Of a stretch of 64,000 bases of DNA, positions 59,517-64,000 are shown one piece after another. The DNA is from Actinophytocola xinjiangensis (lineage in GTDB: Bacteria > Actinomycetota > Actinomycetes > Mycobacteriales > Pseudonocardiaceae), in contig NZ_MSIF01000001.1 in the NCBI RefSeq assembly GCF_001921215.1, forward strand, positions 1,070,411 through 1,134,410, given 5' to 3'. The translations under genes were made by a program, and so were the position numbers. The first letter of the stretch is position 1, and every line of letters begins with the position of its first letter. The notes under the pieces are model-generated. The model was not told where the DNA came from. It ran no database searches and was given only the letters and a program-made list of their open reading frames with translations.

Positions 59517-62500
59517 GTGCTGCGCACCGACCTGATCCGTCCCCTGTACGACCTCCTACGCGCGCACGCGACGCGCGCGGGCGAGCGCGTCGCCTTTCTC
59601 GATTCCCGCCGCGAGGTGACCTACGCCGAGCTCGAGCGGCGGACCGGTCGGCTGGCCGGGCACCTCGCCGCGCTCGGCGTCGACAGGGGCGACCGGGTCG
59701 CCGTGCACTTCGGCAACCGGGTCGAGATGGTCGAGGGTTACCACGGGGTCGCGCGCGCGAGCGGGGTGTGCGTGCCGGTGAACCCGAGGATCAGCGACGC
59801 CGAGTTGGCGCACGTGCTCGCCGAGAGCGGCGCGGTGGCGGTGCTGACCGACGAGTCGCGCCTGCCGCAGGTGACGCGGGTCGCCGGCGGTCGCACGGTC
59901 GTGGCGACCGGGACCTCCCTTCCGCGCGGCGTGCACGCCTACGAGTCGCTGGCCGGTACGCCCGCTCCCGAGCCCCCGCGCGACGACCTCGGCCTCGACG
60001 AGCCCGCCTACCTGTTGTTCACCTCGGGCACCACGGGCAAGCCGAAGGGCGCGCTGTGCACCACCCGCAACTCGCTGTGGACGATCGCGTCCTGCTACGC
60101 GCCGATTCTCGGACTGTCCGCCGAGGACCGGCTGCTGTGGCCGCTTCCGCTGTCCCACAGCCTCGGGCACAACCTGGGCGTGCTCGGTGTGACGGCGGTC
60201 GGCGCGACCGCGTACGTCATGGACACCTTCTCCGCCGGTGAGGCGCTCGCACTGCTGACCGACCAGCGGATCACCTACCTGGCCGCCGTGCCGACCATGT
60301 ACCACCAGTTGGTGGCCGCTGCCCGCGAGCGCGGCAGTCGCGGCGAGCCGCTCGGCTCGCTGCGGATGTGCATGACCGCCGGGTCGCCCGCCTCCGAGGC
60401 GCTGCGCGAGTCGGTCCTCGACGCGTTCGGCGCTGACCTGATCGAGCACTACGGCTCGACCGAGACCTGCGGCCCCATCGCGACCAACTGGCCCGCCGGG
60501 ACACGGGTGCCCGGATCGTGCGGGCTGCCGGTGCCGGGGCTGTCGTTGCGGCTGGTGGACCACGAGACCGGTCTCGACGTGCCGACGGGTGCCGAGGGCG
60601 AGGTGTGGGTGTCGAGCCCGGGTGTGATGCTCGGCTACTACGATCCGGCGACCGGCGCCACCCCACCGCCCGGTGGCTGGCACCGCACCGGCGACCTCGC
60701 CCGCCGCGACGAGGCCGGCTACCTCACGATCACCGGCCGCATCAAGGAGCTGATCATCCGTGGCGGGGAGAACATCCATCCCGGTGAGGTCGAGGCGGTG
60801 CTCGCCTCCCAGCCCGGTGTCGTCGAGGTGGCGGTGGCGGCCAAACCGCACGAGGTGCTCGGGCAGGTGCCGGTCGCGCTGGTGGTGCCCGGCCCGGACG
60901 GGGTCGACCCCCGGGCGCTGATCGCCGCGTGCCGCGAACAGCTGTCCTACTACAAGGTGCCCGAGGAGGTGCACGCGATCACGCGGGTGCCGAGGACACC
61001 GTCGGGCAAGATCCTGCGCCGCGAACTGGACGACGAACCACGCAGGCTGCTCGGTGCGGGCGCGGGATCGGTCGACGGCCTGTTCCGGGTCGGCTGGCGG
61101 CCCCTGGCCGACACCGAGCAGGTGGAACCGCTGCGGTGGACGGCGTTCGACGCGAATCCAGGAGAGGACACCGTCGCGGCGTGCGCCATCGCCGGTCTGG
61201 CGGGCCGGGTACGCGCCTGGTTGGCCGACGAGCGCAACGGCGGTACGACACTGGCCGTGGTGACCCGCGAGGCCGTGACCGACGGCTTCGCGGCCGATCC
61301 GGAGTGGGCCCGGCTGCGGGCGGCGTCGCCCGGGCGGCTGGTGCTGGTGGACATCGACGAGCCCGGCCTGGCGCGTGACGAGCTGGCCAGGTTGGTGGAG
61401 TCGGGAGAGCCCTGGCTGACCGTGCGCGACGGGATGGCGCTGGTACCTCGGCTGGCACGGGTGCCGCTCGGCCCGACACGGGACTTCGCGCCCGAGGACG
61501 TGGTCCTGCTGACGGGCGCGGCCGATCCGGTCGGCGCCGCGATCGCCACGCAGCTGGTGAGCGGGCACGGGGTACGCAACCTGCTGCTGGTCGGGACCGC
61601 CGTCGGCGGGGACGACCTGGTGGCGAGGCTGGGTGCGCTCGGTGCCGAGGTGGCGACGGTGGCCGGGGACCTCACCGACCGGTGGACGGCGGCCGCCGTG
61701 GTGGCCGAACTGACCGGACCGGTGGCCGCGGTGGTGCACACCTCGAACGCCGGTGACGACCTCGCCGCCCTGTGCGCGCTGGGCGCGGACGCCCGACCTG
61801 TGGTGGTGACCGGCGTCGGCGACGTGATCGGTGCGCAAGGGGAGGACCGTGCGGCGCGGGCCGCGTCGGCCGCGGCGTTGGTGCGTGCGCGCGGCGGGGT
61901 CTTCCTGGCGACGACGCGGTGGGCGCCGGACGGGCTGACCGTGCGGGAGGGACTGTCCCTGTTCGACGCGGCGATGTCCGCGGGTGAGGTGTGCCTGATC
62001 GCCCCCGGCCCGGCGGGCGCCGAGCCGTCGTTGACCCTGCGCGGCGAGGCCGAGGAGGAGGCCGTCGCCTGGTCGGCGGTGGACGACACCGTGCGCGGCG
62101 AGCTGACGGCCCGGCTGATGGCGCTGCGACCGGCCGACCAGGAGACCCTGCTGCTGGAGCTGGTCCGTCACGAGGTGGCGGCCGTACTGGGCGAGGCCTT
62201 CGACGGTGGCGCCGACATCGCCGCCGGGGTGGCGTTCAGGGACCTGGGGCTGACGTCGGTCTCCGCGGTGCGGTTGCGTAACCGGCTGGCCGAGGCGACG
62301 GGCCTGGCGCTGCCGGCGACCGTCGCCTTCGACCATCCCTCCTCGCGGGCGGTCGCGCGGTACCTGCTCACCGAGTTGGGCGGCGTGGTCGAGGCCGCCG
62401 CGACCTCGGAGAGGCGGGTCGAGGCGGTGCGCGCCGACGACCCCGTGGTGATCGTCGGCATGAGCTGCCGCTACCCGGGCGGCATCGAGTCACCCGCCGA

Positions 62501-64000
62501 CCTGTGGCGTCTGGTGGCCGCCGGAGGCGAGGCCATCGGCGACTTCCCGACCGACCGGGGCTGGGACCTCGGGTCCCTGTTCGCTGACGTCGAGTCGGAC
62601 GAGAGCGGCACCTCCTATACCAGCCGGGGAGGGTTCCTCGACGGTGTCGGCGACTTCGACCCCCTGTTCTTCGGGATCTCGCCGGGCGAGGCCCTGGTGA
62701 TGGACCCGCAGCAGCGTCTGCTGCTCGAAACGGCCTGGGAGGCGCTGGAGTCCGGCGGCATCGACCCGGCCTCCCTGCGGGGCAGCAGAACCGGGGTGTT
62801 CGCGGGACTCATGCACCACGACTACGGTGCCCGGTACGCCACCGTGCCGGGCGACCTGGAGGTGTACCTGGGCACGGCCTCGGCGGGCAGCGTCGCCTCG
62901 GGCCGGATCGCCTACACGCTCGGGCTGGAGGGCCCGGCGGTCACGATCGACACGGCGTGCTCGTCGTCGCTGGTGGGATTGCACCTGGCCGCGCAGGCGC
63001 TGCGGCTGGGGGAGTGCGACCTCGCGCTGGCCGGCGCGGCCGCGGTGATGGCCTCACCGCAGGTGTTCGTCGAGTTCTCCCGGCAGCGGGCGCTGGCGCC
63101 GGACGGCCGATGCAAGGCGTTCTCCGACGACGCCGACGGCACCGGCTGGTCGGAGGGCGTCGGCATGCTGGTGCTGGCGCGGCGTTCGGACGCGGAACGG
63201 CTCGGCTACCCGATCCTGGCGGTGGTCCGTGGATCGGCGATCAACTCCGACGGGGCGTCGAACGGGTTGACCGCGCCGAACGGTCCGTCGCAGCAGCGGG
63301 TGATCCGTGCGGCGCTCGCGTCGGCCGGTCTGTCGGCGGCGGACGTCGATGTGGTGGAGGCGCACGGCACGGGCACGTCGTTGGGTGATCCGATCGAGGC
63401 GCAGGCGCTGCTCGCGACCTACGGTCAGGACCGGGACATGCCGTTGCTGCTCGGGTCACTCAAGTCGAACCTGGGGCACACGCAGGCCGCGGCCGGTGTC
63501 GGCGGCGTGATCAAGATGATCGCCGCGATGCGTCACGGTGTCGTGCCGGCGACCCTGCACGCGGGCCGACCGTCCTCCACAGTGGACTGGACGGCCGGGT
63601 CGGTCGAACTGGTCACGGCCAACCGCGAGTGGGTGGCGGAGGGACGACCGCGCCGCGCCGCCGTGTCGTCGTTCGGGATCAGCGGCACCAACGCGCACGT
63701 GATCCTGGAGCAGGGTCCGACCGAACCCGTCCCGTCATCGACGGCTCCGGGGTGTGTGCCCTGGGTCGTGTCGGCCGCCTCCGGCGCCGCGTTGGACGGG
63801 CAGGTCGCCAGGCTCGCCGGACTGTCCGGATCACCGGCCGACATCGGTGTGTCCCTGTTGCGGCGCAGCGGATTCGCGCATCGCGCGGTGGTCCTCGACG
63901 GCGTGGAGGTCGCTCGTGGGATCGCCCGGCCTGGCCGGGTTGGGTTCGTGTTCGCTGGTCAGGGTGCGCAGCGGGTGGGTATGGGTCGTGAGTTGTGTGA
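59517..64000 (+). CDS. Type I PKS, loading CoA-ligase/psi-KR/ACP then KS-AT (partial, C-terminus off window)
   Basis: The first 1494 residues of a modular PKS. Residues 1-515 are an AMP-forming acyl ligase (LLFTSGTTGKPKGA ~167; HYGSTE; WHRTGDLARRD; TPSGKILRR with the catalytic Lys). Residues ~555-860 resemble a ketoreductase, but the cofactor motif is TGAADPVG and no catalytic Tyr is found, so it is structural. The ACP Ser is ~914 in LGLTSVSA. The KS (from ~977) is complete: Cys ~1147 in TACSSS, VEAHGTGT, NLGHTQ. The AT begins at GFVFAGQGAQRVGMG and is cut by the window edge. Ligase-first loading modules are known for shikimate-derived starters (rapamycin, 3-hydroxybenzoate polyketides). Start GTG 59517. 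Confidence 0.92.
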   Translation, partial: MLRTDLIRPLYDLLRAHATRAGERVAFLDSRREVTYAELERRTGRLAGHLAALGVDRGDRVAVHFGNRVEMVEGYHGVARASGVCVPVNPRISDAELAHVLAESGAVAVLTDESRLPQVTRVAGGRTVVATGTSLPRGVHAYESLAGTPAPEPPRDDLGLDEPAYLLFTSGTTGKPKGALCTTRNSLWTIASCYAPILGLSAEDRLLWPLPLSHSLGHNLGVLGVTAVGATAYVMDTFSAGEALALLTDQRITYLAAVPTMYHQLVAAARERGSRGEPLGSLRMCMTAGSPASEALRESVLDAFGADLIEHYGSTETCGPIATNWPAGTRVPGSCGLPVPGLSLRLVDHETGLDVPTGAEGEVWVSSPGVMLGYYDPATGATPPPGGWHRTGDLARRDEAGYLTITGRIKELIIRGGENIHPGEVEAVLASQPGVVEVAVAAKPHEVLGQVPVALVVPGPDGVDPRALIAACREQLSYYKVPEEVHAITRVPRTPSGKILRRELDDEPRRLLGAGAGSVDGLFRVGWRPLADTEQVEPLRWTAFDANPGEDTVAACAIAGLAGRVRAWLADERNGGTTLAVVTREAVTDGFAADPEWARLRAASPGRLVLVDIDEPGLARDELARLVESGEPWLTVRDGMALVPRLARVPLGPTRDFAPEDVVLLTGAADPVGAAIATQLVSGHGVRNLLLVGTAVGGDDLVARLGALGAEVATVAGDLTDRWTAAAVVAELTGPVAAVVHTSNAGDDLAALCALGADARPVVVTGVGDVIGAQGEDRAARAASAAALVRARGGVFLATTRWAPDGLTVREGLSLFDAAMSAGEVCLIAPGPAGAEPSLTLRGEAEEEAVAWSAVDDTVRGELTARLMALRPADQETLLLELVRHEVAAVLGEAFDGGADIAAGVAFRDLGLTSVSAVRLRNRLAEATGLALPATVAFDHPSSRAVARYLLTELGGVVEAAATSERRVEAVRADDPVVIVGMSCRYPGGIESPADLWRLVAAGGEAIGDFPTDRGWDLGSLFADVESDESGTSYTSRGGFLDGVGDFDPLFFGISPGEALVMDPQQRLLLETAWEALESGGIDPASLRGSRTGVFAGLMHHDYGARYATVPGDLEVYLGTASAGSVASGRIAYTLGLEGPAVTIDTACSSSLVGLHLAAQALRLGECDLALAGAAAVMASPQVFVEFSRQRALAPDGRCKAFSDDADGTGWSEGVGMLVLARRSDAERLGYPILAVVRGSAINSDGASNGLTAPNGPSQQRVIRAALASAGLSAADVDVVEAHGTGTSLGDPIEAQALLATYGQDRDMPLLLGSLKSNLGHTQAAAGVGGVIKMIAAMRHGVVPATLHAGRPSSTVDWTAGSVELVTANREWVAEGRPRRAAVSSFGISGTNAHVILEQGPTEPVPSSTAPGCVPWVVSAASGAALDGQVARLAGLSGSPADIGVSLLRRSGFAHRAVVLDGVEVARGIARPGRVGFVFAGQGAQRVGMGRELC

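Overview
The window is 64 kb of very GC-rich DNA (GTG and ATG starts, G/C-biased third codon positions) packed with assembly-line biosynthesis genes. This is typical of a filamentous actinomycete. The genus cannot be told from the sequence alone, and no rRNA, tRNA, transposase, integrase or CRISPR array was seen.

Region A (1-47.5 kb) is a hybrid NRPS-PKS cluster. A leftward operon (1-3615) encodes a two-subunit ABC exporter and a GT4-type glycosyltransferase. Diverging from it is one run of 14 genes (3738-38617), joined almost everywhere by start/stop overlaps: PKS (KS-AT-KR-DH-ACP), NRPS (C-A with an inserted monooxygenase-T-reductase), MbtH protein, luciferase-like monooxygenase, free ACP, FkbH-type glyceryl transferase, MaoC-SDR fusion, PKS with a dead AT, a C-A-T module with a near-perfect beta-alanine code, a C domain fused to half of an FkbH protein, a protein carrying the other half followed by ACP-KS-AT-ACP, a second flavin monooxygenase, an A-T-C-A-T NRPS and a lone C domain. 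A convergent leftward operon (47504-38621) adds an ACP, a second KS-AT(dead)-KR-DH-ACP protein, a C-A-T module and an atypical type II thioesterase. Together they describe a peptide-polyketide built from glycerate-, beta-alanine-, glycine- and threonine-like units plus malonate, with oxidative and reductive tailoring at the carrier protein. The product is not recognised.

Region B (47.6-64 kb and beyond) looks like a second cluster for a glycosylated type I polyketide primed by 3-hydroxybenzoate. A class II DAHP synthase and a chorismatase would supply the starter. The PKS at 59517 opens with a carboxylate-activating ligase, a dead ketoreductase-like domain and an ACP before its first KS, and runs off the window. 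Sugar genes (2,3-dehydratase, 4-ketoreductase, 3-aminotransferase, 3,5-epimerase, N-dimethyltransferase) are the set expected for a 3-dimethylamino-2,3,6-trideoxy-L-hexose. Two glycosyltransferases and an unassigned methyltransferase accompany them. Glucose-1-phosphate thymidylyltransferase and 4,6-dehydratase are not in the window.

Motifs resembling operators of PAS-LuxR regulators (half-site CCCTAG, core GGGATTTCCCTAG) lie at several positions in region B and were not noticed in the gene-start regions of region A. This supports treating the two parts as separately controlled, with a boundary near 47.5-47.6 kb. No regulator gene is present in the window.
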